From assembly GCA_964473155.1 (NCBI GenBank), contig CAYYNT010000006.1, positions 1 to 64,000 on the forward strand: a stretch of 64,000 nucleotides of DNA, written 5' to 3'. The notes beneath the pieces were generated by a model. That model searched no databases. It was given only the letters and a program-made list of their open reading frames with translations, and had not been told where the DNA came from. Each line of letters starts with the position of its first letter. The first letter of the stretch is position 1. Positions 1-7,953 of this stretch are shown here, in pieces. A program made the position numbers and the translations under genes. Source of the DNA: JAJFUG01 sp964473155. Its GTDB lineage: Bacteria; Gemmatimonadota; Glassbacteria; GWA2-58-10.

Positions 1-26
1 TGACCGTAAAACTTTTTTGATCCTCT

Positions 27-53
27 CAGCAATATCCTAACCGGATATTGCTG
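27..53. repeat. Perfect 11-bp hairpin near window start
   Basis: Positions 27-37 and 43-53 form a perfect 11-bp stem around a 5-base loop. No T-run follows on either strand, so it does not look like an intrinsic terminator. It sits beyond the 3' end of the PFL gene. The rest of 1-214 holds runs of G/C and half of the GC-rich palindrome seen elsewhere (about 157-174). I see no gene here. Confidence 0.5.
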
Positions 54-214
54 CCCTGCCCCCCATTTGTGAAAGGGGGGAAATTCCGGCCAGAGCTTGT
101 TGCAAGCACCTCACTCTTTGCCAAAGGGGGATTGAGGGGGATTCCAAGGCTTACTGGCGCGCCGTGCCCCTGCATCTTCCCCTTTTGGTCACCCCAGTAA
201 ATCTGAAGAATGAC

Positions 215-1573
215 TCAGTTTCTCATGCTGGTCACCGGGCTGGGGAGCCGTCCCCCGCGGCGGATGAAATTTTCGGCGGAATAGCGGTTGACCGCCATCA
301 CCGGCGCGCGCCCGAGCAGCCCGCCGTAGTCGATGATGTCCCCCGGCTTCGCTCCGGGGACCAGTATTATCCGCACGGCGGTGGTCTTGTTGTTGACCAC
401 GCCGATAGCCAGTTCATCCGCGATTATCGCGCTCACCACTCCGGCGGGAGTGTCGCCCGGAACGGCGAACATGTCCATGCCCACGGAGCAGACCGAGGTC
501 AGGGCCTCCAGTTTGTCGAGGCTCAGCGCGCCCTCGGCCACGGCGGCGATCATGCGCTCGTCCTCGCTCACCGGGATGAAAGTCCCGCTCAGGCCGCCCA
601 CGTTGCCGCTGGCCATGGCCCCGCCTTTCTTGACTGCGTCCATCAGAAGAGCAACGGCCAGAGTGCTGCCGTGCGCGCCCACCCGCTCGATTCCCATCGC
701 CTCGATAATCCCGGCCACGCTGTCGCCCTGGGCCGTGGTGGAGGCCAGCGAGATATCCACGATCCCGAACGGGACTTTCAGCCTTTTCGCCAGTTCCCGC
801 CCGATCAACTCGCCCGCTCGGGTGATCTTGAACGTGGTGCGCTTGACTATCTCGGAAAGCTGGGTCAGGTCGCAGTCGGCGTTGGCGGCGACTATATCGC
901 GCACCACACCGGGGCCGCTGATCCCGATATTGACCGAGAAATCCGGCTCGCCCACGCCGTGGAACGCTCCGGCCATGAAGGGGTTGTCCTCCGGGGCGTT
1001 CACGAACACAACGAACTTGGCGCAGCCGATCCCGTTGCCGGAAAGCTCCGCCGTGCGCTTGAGCATCGGGCCCAGGGCGATAACGGCGTCCAGGTTCATC
1101 CCTGCCACGTTGCTGCCCACGTTGAGGAACGAGCAGACCCGTCCGGTGGAGCTTAGCGCCTCGGGCAGGGCCTCGATCAGGGCCGAATCGCTGCGCGTGC
1201 AGCCTTTATGGACCAGCGCGCCGAACCCGCCCAGGAAATCCACTCCGCCCTCGGCCGCGGCGCGGTCCAGGGTCCGGGCCATTGCCAGGAACTTTTCGCC
1301 CTCGGCATGGGTCTCCATGATCAGGCTGACCGGGGTGATCGAGATGCGCTTGTTGACAATCGGCACGCCGTACAGGACTTCCAGGCGTTTAGCCTCGCGC
1401 ACCAGGGCCTCGGCCGCGGGCTTGATCCGGTTGTGGACGTTCTCCAGGAATCGCTCGAAATCGCTGTGGATACAGTCCTTGAGGTTTATCCCCAGGGTCA
1501 CGGTGCGGATGTCGAAATGCTGGAACAGGGTCATCCGGGCGGTTTCGAAGACTTCTTCCACGCTGATCGTCAT
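215..1573 (-). CDS. PFL family protein (UPF0210/DUF711)
   Basis: This 452-residue protein matches the PFL/UPF0210 family by overall sequence: N-terminal 'MTISVEEVFETARM', then 'DIRTVTLGINL' and a Gly-rich central region ('MASGNVGGLSGTFIPVSED'). The length is normal for the family. The family resembles pyruvate-formate-lyase-type folds, but its reaction is not established. The start lies 3 bases after the stop of the ACT-domain gene upstream, so the two are surely co-transcribed. This ACT plus PFL pair is conserved across many bacteria and archaea, which suggests the small ACT protein senses a ligand for the larger one. That partner role is inference. No signal peptide, so cytoplasmic. Confidence 0.9.
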   Translation of the reverse strand: MTISVEEVFETARMTLFQHFDIRTVTLGINLKDCIHSDFERFLENVHNRIKPAAEALVREAKRLEVLYGVPIVNKRISITPVSLIMETHAEGEKFLAMARTLDRAAAEGGVDFLGGFGALVHKGCTRSDSALIEALPEALSSTGRVCSFLNVGSNVAGMNLDAVIALGPMLKRTAELSGNGIGCAKFVVFVNAPEDNPFMAGAFHGVGEPDFSVNIGISGPGVVRDIVAANADCDLTQLSEIVKRTTFKITRAGELIGRELAKRLKVPFGIVDISLASTTAQGDSVAGIIEAMGIERVGAHGSTLAVALLMDAVKKGGAMASGNVGGLSGTFIPVSEDERMIAAVAEGALSLDKLEALTSVCSVGMDMFAVPGDTPAGVVSAIIADELAIGVVNNKTTAVRIILVPGAKPGDIIDYGGLLGRAPVMAVNRYSAENFIRRGGRLPSPVTSMRN

Positions 1574-1576
1574 GGC

Positions 1577-1894
1577 TCACACCCGGTTGATTTTTTTGAA
1601 AAGGTCCTCGTGCTGGATCTGTATGTGCAGGTTCATTTCCGCGGCCAGGCGCTCCAGGTCAGCCTTGACGTCCTCGAGGTCCGATTTCGAGTCCTTGAAA
1701 TCCACCAGCATGATCATCACGAAATGCCCCTGCATCACTTTCTGGGCGATGTCCTCGATGTTCAGGCCGTGCTTGAAAATCAGCGTGGTGACACTGGCCA
1801 CGATGCCTTTCTGGTCGCGGCCGATCACGGTGACGAAAGAAAGCTCCTTGCCCTGGCTGTCGAGCTGGGAAATCTGTGGCAACGGTCCGTTCAT
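1577..1894 (-). CDS. ACT domain-containing protein (UPF0237-like)
   Basis: About 105 residues. An ACT fold is indicated by 'LSFVTVIGRDQKGIVASVTTL' followed by 'HGLNIEDIAQKVMQGHFVMIMLVD'. ACT domains bind amino acids or similar small ligands and regulate a partner. The reading frame is open further upstream to 2008, but the extension is low-complexity and unlike the family, so I place the start at the ATG at 1894. The gene is immediately followed by the PFL gene, its usual partner. The ligand is unknown. Confidence 0.88.
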   Translation of the reverse strand: MNGPLPQISQLDSQGKELSFVTVIGRDQKGIVASVTTLIFKHGLNIEDIAQKVMQGHFVMIMLVDFKDSKSDLEDVKADLERLAAEMNLHIQIQHEDLFKKINRV

Positions 1895-2044
1895 GCTTGC
1901 CTCATGGGTCAGGCGTATTGAAATGCGCCAGCGGCCGGCCGATCCCCCGGCCTTGCGGTTCGACACGGGACAACCCCTTCCTGACATCGGCGTGTCGGGG
2001 CTATCCAAAGTTTTTTACTATCTTTTTATAATTGATGCAAACTC

Positions 2045-2223
2045 TAAAGGTGCGTTGAAAAGCACTTAAAAACACAACCCCCTGTTTCCCCCCTTTTTAA
2101 GGGGGACTTAAAAACCGCTACAGACAGGCATTTGCAGCTTAGCCTGAAGTGGCGTCCGTTCCTCCCCCCTTGAAAAGGGGGGATCGAGGGGGATTTAATC
2201 CAATAAATCAACACACCTTTAAA
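2045..2223 (-). repeat. MITE-like repeat family B, copy 1
   Basis: This is an about 178-bp intergenic element bounded by imperfect terminal inverted repeats: TAAAGGTGCGTTGA at 2045-2058 and TCAACACACCTTTA at 2208-2221. Its reverse complement aligns along its length with 14035-14210 and 31647-31825, sharing blocks such as 'TTGATTTATTGGAT' and 'GGGGGGAGGAACGG'. It has no coding capacity. It fills the gap between the ACT gene and the YhcH-like gene. Confidence 0.7.
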
Positions 2224-2228
2224 CGTCC

Positions 2229-2690
2229 TCAGGCCACGCGCACCTTGACCACGATTTTCTTTACCGCGGCAGGGGATTCAAACTGCGCGCCCGGCATGTG
2301 GGCGTCCTCGGGGAAAAAGATGGCGAAATCGCCCTGGTTAAGCACCAGCAAGGATTTACCCGCTGTTGGGTCATACTTGATGAAATCGCGCTCCGGGTTG
2401 TAGGCTTCGGCCACGGTCGCCACCGCCACCGGCCCGTAGTACAGGGCCTCCGGGCCGCCCCCGGCGATGAACTGGACATCCAGGTAGTTGTAATGCCCCT
2501 CGTAGATTTTCTGTTCCCTGGGCAGGGTGGTGTACTGCATGACCAGGGCGAACACCCGGTCCCCGTCTATCTCGTAGCGGCCATCCGCCGGGGGATTGGC
2601 GGCGATCGAGCGGAGCCAGGCGAAAGCTTTATCAAGACCGGGGACAATCTTTTCGTAGCGCGCGGAATCGGCAAGCTGTGCGGCGATCAT
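2229..2690 (-). CDS. YhcH/YjgK/YiaL family protein (DUF386)
   Basis: This 153-residue cupin-type protein has the usual family length. Family marks are 'DVQFIAGGGPEALYYG', 'YDPTAGKSLLVLNQGDFAIFFPEDAHMPG' and the C-terminal 'VKKIVVKVRV'. The His and Glu of 'FFPEDAHMPG' belong to the cupin metal site. Members act in sugar acid and sialic acid metabolism (E. coli YhcH is tied to N-glycolylneuraminate processing), and several are thought to be sugar anomerases. The substrate here cannot be read from sequence. It is a lone gene beside a secreted GH5 enzyme, so a role in carbohydrate use is plausible. Cytoplasmic, with no signal peptide. Confidence 0.87.
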   Translation of the reverse strand: MIAAQLADSARYEKIVPGLDKAFAWLRSIAANPPADGRYEIDGDRVFALVMQYTTLPREQKIYEGHYNYLDVQFIAGGGPEALYYGPVAVATVAEAYNPERDFIKYDPTAGKSLLVLNQGDFAIFFPEDAHMPGAQFESPAAVKKIVVKVRVA

Positions 2691-2814
2691 GTATTATCTC
2701 CATCTGGGGAATGACAGTTGAAAAACGGTGTGTCAGATTTGAACAAAAACTAACAGTTTTAGGCCTTTACGTCCAGAGGAACGAGCCGGTGCGGAGAATG
2801 CGGCAGGTTGAAAC

Positions 2815-4035
2815 TCAATTCCCGGCCTTGAGTCTGAGAAGCAGATTAAGCAAATCCAGCACCCCGGCGCGGCCGTCGCGGTTGAAATCCGCCCCCAGGC
2901 TTCCCGGATGCTTGAGCTGGAAACGCGCCATCTCGAGCGCATCGCTCAGGTCAATAAAGCCGTCCCGGTTGAAATCCGTTTCCACCGCGTTCCGTGCAAA
3001 ATATCCCCTGAACAGACCAAGCAGTTCGGTTTCGCCGCGCGCGGTGCGGTTTTTCCGCTCGGACGGGTCCATCTCGATATCCATGTGGTGCCACTCACGG
3101 TAGGAATAGTAGGCCCAGTCTATTTTCTGTTCCTCTAACAGGTCGATCCAGTCCGTGAACCACTGTTTCGCCCCGATAGCCCAGCGCGCGCAGCCGAACT
3201 CGCCGCACCAGAGACGCACGCCGTATTTTGTCCGGAACGCGGTCGCCTTCTGGATGTAAGTGCGCATTTTGGTCTTATCCCAGTATTCCTGACCGCCCCA
3301 TTCATCCGGGATAGTGCCGGGATAGGCTCTTGACTGCCAGGCCCACTCAGGCGTGTTCATCATCTGGCCACCGAAGCGCTGATGGGTATAATCCATCGGC
3401 CCGTAGAAATGGAAACTGTAGACAGTGTTTTTGTCCGTGGTGGGTTTGAGGTTGGCGAACCCGTCCGGCCAGCCCCAGGCGGGCGGCTCGATAACAATCG
3501 TGTGCACCTTGTCCACGGTGCGGATCGAATCGGTCAGTTCCTGGGCATAGGCCGACCACTGGGTGTTGGCCAGCTCATCGTGCGGCTCGTTCATCAGGTC
3601 GTAGGCGATGGGGCCGCTCGTGGCGTAACGCGCGGCGACCTCTTTCCAGAACGCGGTGAACGCCGCTTTCAGGGCCGGGTTGGAGAAAAAGTTGTCGTGG
3701 TTGTCGAACGAGGCGCTGAAAGAGACCACGGTGTAAAGCTGGTATTTCAGGCACAGGTCGATCAGCCGGAAAAGGGCGTCACGGCTGGCGGCCTTTACCT
3801 GGTACGGCGCGGTGGACGAGACGAGGTCATTGACCAGGACACGCGCGATATTGGCGCGCCAGTCGCGGGCGAGCCAGGCGATATCTTCCTCGCTGTAGCT
3901 CGTGCCGCCCAGGTTGACCCCGCGCTGGACGGACTCTGGCCAGGCAATGGGATCTGCGGCCTGGACCGGCCGGATAGGCAGAAACAGGGCGGCGACTGTT
4001 AACGCAATCAGTGAATAAAGCCTTCTTTTTCTCAT
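2815..4035 (-). CDS. Secreted glycoside hydrolase family 5 with dockerin-like C-terminus
   Basis: The protein has 406 residues. Residues 1-26 are a signal peptide (RKRR, hydrophobic stretch, 'PVQAAD'). The (beta/alpha)8 GH5 domain spans about 30-345. 'YDLMNEPHDE' gives the acid/base Glu150 and 'LWCGEFGCARW' gives the nucleophile Glu279. GH5 enzymes hydrolyse beta-linked glucans, mannans or related polymers; specificity is not deducible here. Residues about 352-406 hold two EF-hand-like loops, 'DFNRDGFID' (354-362) and 'DFNRDGRAG' (383-391), laid out like a type I dockerin. No cohesin or scaffoldin gene is in the window. The tail may serve calcium-dependent stability or surface anchoring. Confidence 0.9.
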   Translation of the reverse strand: MRKRRLYSLIALTVAALFLPIRPVQAADPIAWPESVQRGVNLGGTSYSEEDIAWLARDWRANIARVLVNDLVSSTAPYQVKAASRDALFRLIDLCLKYQLYTVVSFSASFDNHDNFFSNPALKAAFTAFWKEVAARYATSGPIAYDLMNEPHDELANTQWSAYAQELTDSIRTVDKVHTIVIEPPAWGWPDGFANLKPTTDKNTVYSFHFYGPMDYTHQRFGGQMMNTPEWAWQSRAYPGTIPDEWGGQEYWDKTKMRTYIQKATAFRTKYGVRLWCGEFGCARWAIGAKQWFTDWIDLLEEQKIDWAYYSYREWHHMDIEMDPSERKNRTARGETELLGLFRGYFARNAVETDFNRDGFIDLSDALEMARFQLKHPGSLGADFNRDGRAGVLDLLNLLLRLKAGN

Positions 4036-4148
4036 TCAATACAATCCGGGTGAAAATATTGCTTTGTCAGGAATTTGATTCAGGCTTTAACTGCTTATTT
4101 TTATTTCGGTTCGGCGAAAGAAGCAAAGCCTGGCGAGTGCGGTTTAGC

Positions 4149-4176
4149 GTAGGGGCGACCGGCCGGTCGCCCCTAC
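4149..4176. repeat. 28-bp perfect GC-rich palindrome
   Basis: A perfect 28-bp palindrome with arms GTAGGGGCGACCGG and its complement. Related palindromes with GGGGC/GCCCC arms occur at 9297-9316, 28817-28846, 58758-58781 and 60855-60880. It sits between the 3' end of thiG and the 5' end of the GH5 gene. It is probably a member of a dispersed REP/BIME-like family. Confidence 0.7.
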
Positions 4177-4242
4177 TGAATAAACAATTTCCCACAGTGT
4201 GGGTTTTTCCAATCGCTGCTCCCGGACATCGGCGGCCTGGGC

Positions 4243-5025
4243 TTATTTCCCGATCATCCCCTTTGCCGGGCTGCTCGGGTCGGCGTACTGCTTGCGCGGC
4301 ATCCGACCGGCCAGGAAACTGAGCCGCCCGGCCTCGACACCCATGCGCATGGCCGTGGCCATGGCCACCGGGTCATCCGCCAGGGCGATGGCCGTGTTCA
4401 TCAGGATGCCGTCCACCCCAAGCTCCAGTGCCACGCAGGCGTCCGAGGCCTGGCCCACTCCGGCGTCCACTATCACCGGCAGCTTGACGCTCTCCTGGAT
4501 GAACCGGATATTGATCGGATTCAGGATACCCATGCCGCTGCCGATGGGCGAGGCCAGGGGCATCACCGCCACCGCTCCGGCTTCCTCCAGACGGCGCGCC
4601 ACGATCAGGTCATCGTTCGTGTAGGGCAGCACTTTGAAGCCTTCTTTCACGAGAACTTTCGTAGCCTCGATCAGGCCCGCGGCATCCGGCAGGAGCGTGC
4701 GCTCATCTCCTATCACCTCCAGCTTGACCCACTCACTGTCCAGGGCCTCGCGTCCCAGGCGCGCCGTGCGAATGGCGTCCTCCACGCTGAAGCATCCTGC
4801 CGTGTTCGGCAGGATGAAATATTTCTTCGGGTCGATATGGTTGAGCAAAGCGTCCCCGGTGCTGCGTTTCAGGTCCACACGCCGCACGGCCACGGTCACG
4901 ACCTCGGCCCCGGAGGCGGCCAGCGCCTCGACCATCACGCCGTTGTCCCTGTACTTGCCGGTGCCGACAAGCAGACGGCTGCCGAACTCGCGCCCGGCGA
5001 TTGTCAGCTTTTTGTCCTCGATCAT
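4243..5025 (-). CDS. thiG: Thiazole synthase ThiG
   Basis: 260 residues, the usual ThiG length. ThiG condenses 1-deoxy-D-xylulose 5-phosphate, dehydroglycine and the ThiS thiocarboxylate to make the thiazole phosphate of thiamine. Diagnostic segments are 'LLVGTGKY', 'SGAEVVTVAVRR', 'LEVIGDERTLLPD' (the Schiff-base lysine lies just before, in 'WVKLEV'), 'MPLASPIGSGMG' and 'VDAGVGQASDACVALELG'. It lies about 100 bases after thiS in the same orientation and is the last gene of the yajC-def-fmt-thiE-thiS-thiG run. No thiH, thiO or thiF is in the window, so the dehydroglycine source and ThiS adenylation must be encoded elsewhere. Confidence 0.96.
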   Translation of the reverse strand: MIEDKKLTIAGREFGSRLLVGTGKYRDNGVMVEALAASGAEVVTVAVRRVDLKRSTGDALLNHIDPKKYFILPNTAGCFSVEDAIRTARLGREALDSEWVKLEVIGDERTLLPDAAGLIEATKVLVKEGFKVLPYTNDDLIVARRLEEAGAVAVMPLASPIGSGMGILNPINIRFIQESVKLPVIVDAGVGQASDACVALELGVDGILMNTAIALADDPVAMATAMRMGVEAGRLSFLAGRMPRKQYADPSSPAKGMIGK

Positions 5026-5124
5026 TTAATTACCCCTCTCTTGCCTGAATGCAGATAAAACCGCCGTCCGGGACATTTCAATCCCCGGCGCGGCGAATTC
5101 CGGTAAGGCGGGTGCGCGCAGGTC

Positions 5125-5328
5125 TCAGCCCCCGCCGACCAGCTCGATAACTTCATACTTGTCCCCATCCGCCACCTGCGCGCTGCCCCAGGCGGCGCGG
5201 GGAACTATCTCGCGGTTGCGTTCCACGGCTATGCGCCGTCCGGTGATCCCGAACTGTTCGAGCAGCCCGGCAACGGTCAGTTCCGGCTGCACCTGACGTT
5301 TCTCGCCGTTAATCTCTATGGTCAACAT
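5125..5328 (-). CDS. thiS: Sulfur carrier protein ThiS
   Basis: 67 residues with a ubiquitin-like fold: 'MLTIEINGEKRQVQPELTVAGLLEQFGI', then 'IAVERNREIVPRAAWGSAQVADGDKYEVIELVGGG'. The C-terminal Gly-Gly-Gly ends in the Gly-Gly that is adenylated and turned into the thiocarboxylate used by ThiG. It sits directly upstream of thiG, the classic thiSG order, and 30 bases downstream of the thiE-like gene. Confidence 0.95.
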   Translation of the reverse strand: MLTIEINGEKRQVQPELTVAGLLEQFGITGRRIAVERNREIVPRAAWGSAQVADGDKYEVIELVGGG

Positions 5329-5358
5329 CCATCCGCTCCTGGAATAATCTTTTGCCTG

Positions 5359-6006
5359 TCATACAAAAGCCCGGTTCATCTCCGAAAGCACGGCCAGCGG
5401 GTCCTCCGCCCGCCAGAGGGCGGAGACCGCCGCGCAGCCGAACGCCCCGGCCCGCGCCACCAGGGGCGCGGTCTCAGGAGTCATCCCGCCGATCGCGAAC
5501 ACCGGGGCATCTTTCACCAGCGAGCATATCTCTTGCACCAGGCCGATCCCGGCGGGCTTTACCCCCGGCTTGCTGCCGGTTGCGAATATTGTTCCCAGAT
5601 ACAGATACGATGCTCCGTGCTCCAGCGCACGTTTGACCTGAGCCAGATCATGGCACGAGTAGCCGAACGCAAGTCCGTGTTCGCGGCATACACCTGACGC
5701 GGCCTCCAGCGGGATGGAATGATACCCCAGGTGCACAAAATCGGCTTTCACGGCCAGGGCGATATCCATCCGCGAGTTGATTATGAGAGGAACTCCGGCC
5801 TCCCTGGTGATACAGCGCAGGCGAAGGGCAATCTCGTAAAGCTGCCTTCCGCCTGACGAACCGGCCCGCAGGGACAATGCGGCCAGGCCGCTCCCGGCCA
5901 GAACGCGCGCCCTGTTCTCGAAATCCGGGGCCTCGATGGCCTGGCTGTCAGTGACCGCGTGGATACGGCATCCGCGGATCAACGAATCCCTGTCAGGCGG
6001 CTGCAT
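5359..6006 (-). CDS. Thiamine phosphate synthase / TenI family protein
   Basis: 215 residues with a TIM barrel of the ThiE/TenI family: 'IHAVTDSQ', 'PLIINSRMDIALAVKADFVHLGYHSIPL', 'FGYSCHDL', 'YLGTIFATGSKPG', 'PVFAIGGMTPE'. ThiE joins the thiazole phosphate and HMP diphosphate. TenI is a paralogue that isomerises the thiazole. The phosphate-loop Lys ('TGSK') and 'AIGG' are kept. However, the ThiE signature 'INDR' reads 'INSR' and the Mg-binding Asp after 'HLGQ' is absent ('HLGYHS'). That leans toward TenI or a divergent ThiE. Its position directly before thiS-thiG supports a thiamine role either way. It starts 13 bases after fmt. Confidence 0.8.
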   Translation of the reverse strand: MQPPDRDSLIRGCRIHAVTDSQAIEAPDFENRARVLAGSGLAALSLRAGSSGGRQLYEIALRLRCITREAGVPLIINSRMDIALAVKADFVHLGYHSIPLEAASGVCREHGLAFGYSCHDLAQVKRALEHGASYLYLGTIFATGSKPGVKPAGIGLVQEICSLVKDAPVFAIGGMTPETAPLVARAGAFGCAAVSALWRAEDPLAVLSEMNRAFV

Positions 6007-6019
6007 CCATCCCTCCGTC

Positions 6020-6949
6020 TCATTCCAGCCGTTCTCCGGCGGTGAGGCGCGCCCCGCGCAACCACTCGGCGGCGCTCATGCGGCGCTTGCCCTGGGCCTG
6101 GACCTCGCCGAAAGCGAGCGCGGTCCCCTTGCCGCAGCAGACAGTGAGGCCGTCACCGCCGGCGTCGAGAACTGTTCCCGGCAGGTTCTGGCACGGTCCG
6201 GCTGCCCGCGGACAGAACAGCTTTAGCGGCTGTCCCTGCCGAAAGCAGAAAGCGCCGGGCCACGGGTCGAATGCCCGCACGTGGCAGGCCAGGGCGCCGG
6301 CGTTCATGCTCCAGACAATCCGGGCCTGGGATGGCTCGATTTTGGGCGCATAGCTCACGCCGGTTTCCGGCTGCGGGATTTCCCGCGCGTCTCCGGTCTC
6401 GATCCGCCGCAGGGTGTCCAGGAGAAGACCGGCCCCCATGCGGCTGAGCCTGCCAGCAAGCTCACCCGCGCTCTCCTCAGGGGAAATACCGGTTGCCTGA
6501 GCGGCCAGAATCGGGCCGGTGTCCATTCCGGCATCCATCCGGATCACGGTCAGGCCGGTGCGGGTGTCTCCGGCGGCCACGGAGCGTTGTATGGGAGCGG
6601 CCCCGCGCCAGGCGGGCAGAAGGGAGGCGTGAAGGTTGATCGAGCCGTGTGGCGGGAGGTTCAGCGCCTCGGGACGCAGGATATGACCATAGGCCACAAC
6701 CACCGAAATATCGGGACGCAGGCTGTGCAGGGCCGCGAGGAAATCCTCTCCCCTGGGGCGCTCGGGCTGAAAGCAGGTCAAACCGAGACGCAGCGCAAGC
6801 TCGCGCACGGCGCAGGCCGAGGTTTTAAGGCCGCGTCCGGACGGCCTGTCCGGCTGGCAGACAACCCCGGCCACGGTATGCTCCGAGGCGGCGATGGCCT
6901 CCAGCGACGGCACGGCGAAATCCGGGCTGCCCCAGAACAGCACTCTCAT
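6020..6949 (-). CDS. fmt: Methionyl-tRNA formyltransferase
   Basis: 309 residues, full length. Fmt formylates Met-tRNAi using 10-formyl-THF. It shows 'MRVLFWGSPDFAVPSLEAI', 'QPDRPSGRG' and the catalytic segment 'INLHASLLPAWRGAAPIQ' (Asn-His), followed by 'GLTVIRMDAGMDTGPIL' and a C-terminal OB-fold-type domain ('KIEPSQARIVW', 'VRAFDPWPGAF'). The ATG overlaps the end of def by 4 bases, so the two are translationally coupled, which is the common def-fmt arrangement. Confidence 0.96.
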   Translation of the reverse strand: MRVLFWGSPDFAVPSLEAIAASEHTVAGVVCQPDRPSGRGLKTSACAVRELALRLGLTCFQPERPRGEDFLAALHSLRPDISVVVAYGHILRPEALNLPPHGSINLHASLLPAWRGAAPIQRSVAAGDTRTGLTVIRMDAGMDTGPILAAQATGISPEESAGELAGRLSRMGAGLLLDTLRRIETGDAREIPQPETGVSYAPKIEPSQARIVWSMNAGALACHVRAFDPWPGAFCFRQGQPLKLFCPRAAGPCQNLPGTVLDAGGDGLTVCCGKGTALAFGEVQAQGKRRMSAAEWLRGARLTAGERLE

Positions 6950-7473
6950 GCCTCATCCCGCTCGGAAACAAGCTCCTCGCGGATCTTGTTCCATCTGGCC
7001 AGCAGCAGGTTGCGTTTGATTTCTCCGACCCGGTCGACAAACAGGACGCCGTCCAGGTGGTCTATCTCATGCTGGAATATCCTGGCCGCCATGCCATCCG
7101 CCTGTATCTCCAGCTCGTTGCCGTCCAGGTCCTGACCGGCGACTGTAACTTTCTCGGCCCGGTCGACCAGGTCCTTGATTTCCGGAATGGACAGGCAGCC
7201 CTCCTCGGCCCGGACCTTGCCATCCATTTCCACGATCTCGGGATTGACCAGCACTTTCGGGTCCGTGCCATAGGGCACGGTCACGTTGTCGTAGACAAAC
7301 ATGCGCTTTGACACGCCGACCTGCGGAGCGGCAAGACCCACGCCCTCCTGGGCGTACATGGTCTCGATCATGTCCGAGGCCAGCTTGCGCAGGCTGTCAT
7401 CTATAACCTCAACCGGCTCGGCCCTGCGGCGCAGGACCGCGTCGCCGAGATAGCTCAGTTGTAATTTTGCCAT
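6946..7473 (-). CDS. def: Peptide deformylase
   Basis: 175 residues. This metalloenzyme removes the N-formyl group from new proteins. All three family motifs are intact: 'EGVGLAAPQVG' (motif 1), 'EEGCLSIP' (motif 2, with the metal Cys) and 'FQHEIDHLDGVLF' (motif 3, two metal His and catalytic Glu). It overlaps fmt by 4 bases and follows yajC by 16 bases. Confidence 0.97.
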   Translation of the reverse strand: MAKLQLSYLGDAVLRRRAEPVEVIDDSLRKLASDMIETMYAQEGVGLAAPQVGVSKRMFVYDNVTVPYGTDPKVLVNPEIVEMDGKVRAEEGCLSIPEIKDLVDRAEKVTVAGQDLDGNELEIQADGMAARIFQHEIDHLDGVLFVDRVGEIKRNLLLARWNKIREELVSERDEA

Positions 7474-7489
7474 CTGAAACTCCCTCCGG

Positions 7490-7816
7490 CTAACCCTGTG
7501 TCACCACGCGGGCGATCCGTCCGCGCTCGAGCTTGATCTTCGTCCCCTCGGCGATTTTCAGCTCCACGGTGGCGTCATCTATCGCGATAATCTTGCCGTA
7601 GATGCCCCCGACAGTAACTACCTCGTCATCTTTCTTCAGGTTCTTGAGCATTTCGCGGTGACGCTGCTGTTCTTTCTGCTGCGGGCGCATGACCAGGAAA
7701 TACAGTATGCCGAACATCAGGATCAGGACGAAAAAGAAAGACATCCCGCCGCCCTGTCCGCCGCCCGCGCCGCCGCCTGGCGCTCCCATGGCCAGAAGAT
7801 TGATAGCTGCAATCAC
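7490..7816 (-). CDS. yajC: Preprotein translocase subunit YajC
   Basis: 108 residues. There is one membrane segment (about 26-42, 'FFFVLILMFGILYFLVM') followed by the hallmark 'RPQQKEQQRHREML' and 'GDEVVTVGGIYGKI'-type sequence (here 'KKDDEVVTVGGIYGKI'). YajC associates with SecDF-SecYEG. The N-terminus is Gly-rich ('GAPGGGAGGGQGGG'), an elaboration seen in several phyla. It lies between tgt and def; a tgt-yajC neighbourhood is widely conserved. secD/secF are not adjacent here. Confidence 0.93.
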   Translation of the reverse strand: MIAAINLLAMGAPGGGAGGGQGGGMSFFFVLILMFGILYFLVMRPQQKEQQRHREMLKNLKKDDEVVTVGGIYGKIIAIDDATVELKIAEGTKIKLERGRIARVVTQG

Positions 7817-7953
7817 TTTGTACTCCTTTGTTCGAGTGTTTGTTCAATATATGCCTGAAAGAATTCTCATCGTATGAACACAAGGTCAATTTAAATAACA
7901 CCGGCGCATACCACAACTAAAGAATGCGCCTGACATTCCATCCGTTGTCCGGA

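Noticed and set aside
164..2069. Long plus-strand open frames (330 and 578 residues) opposite the PFL and ACT genes
   Set aside because: They are antisense to two genes with clear family matches and have low-complexity, family-less translations, as expected from GC-rich shadows.
4188..4207. Small CCCACA/TGTGGG hairpin followed by TTTTT
   Set aside because: It has a T-run only on the plus strand, where no gene ends; it is not a terminator for the minus-strand genes around it.
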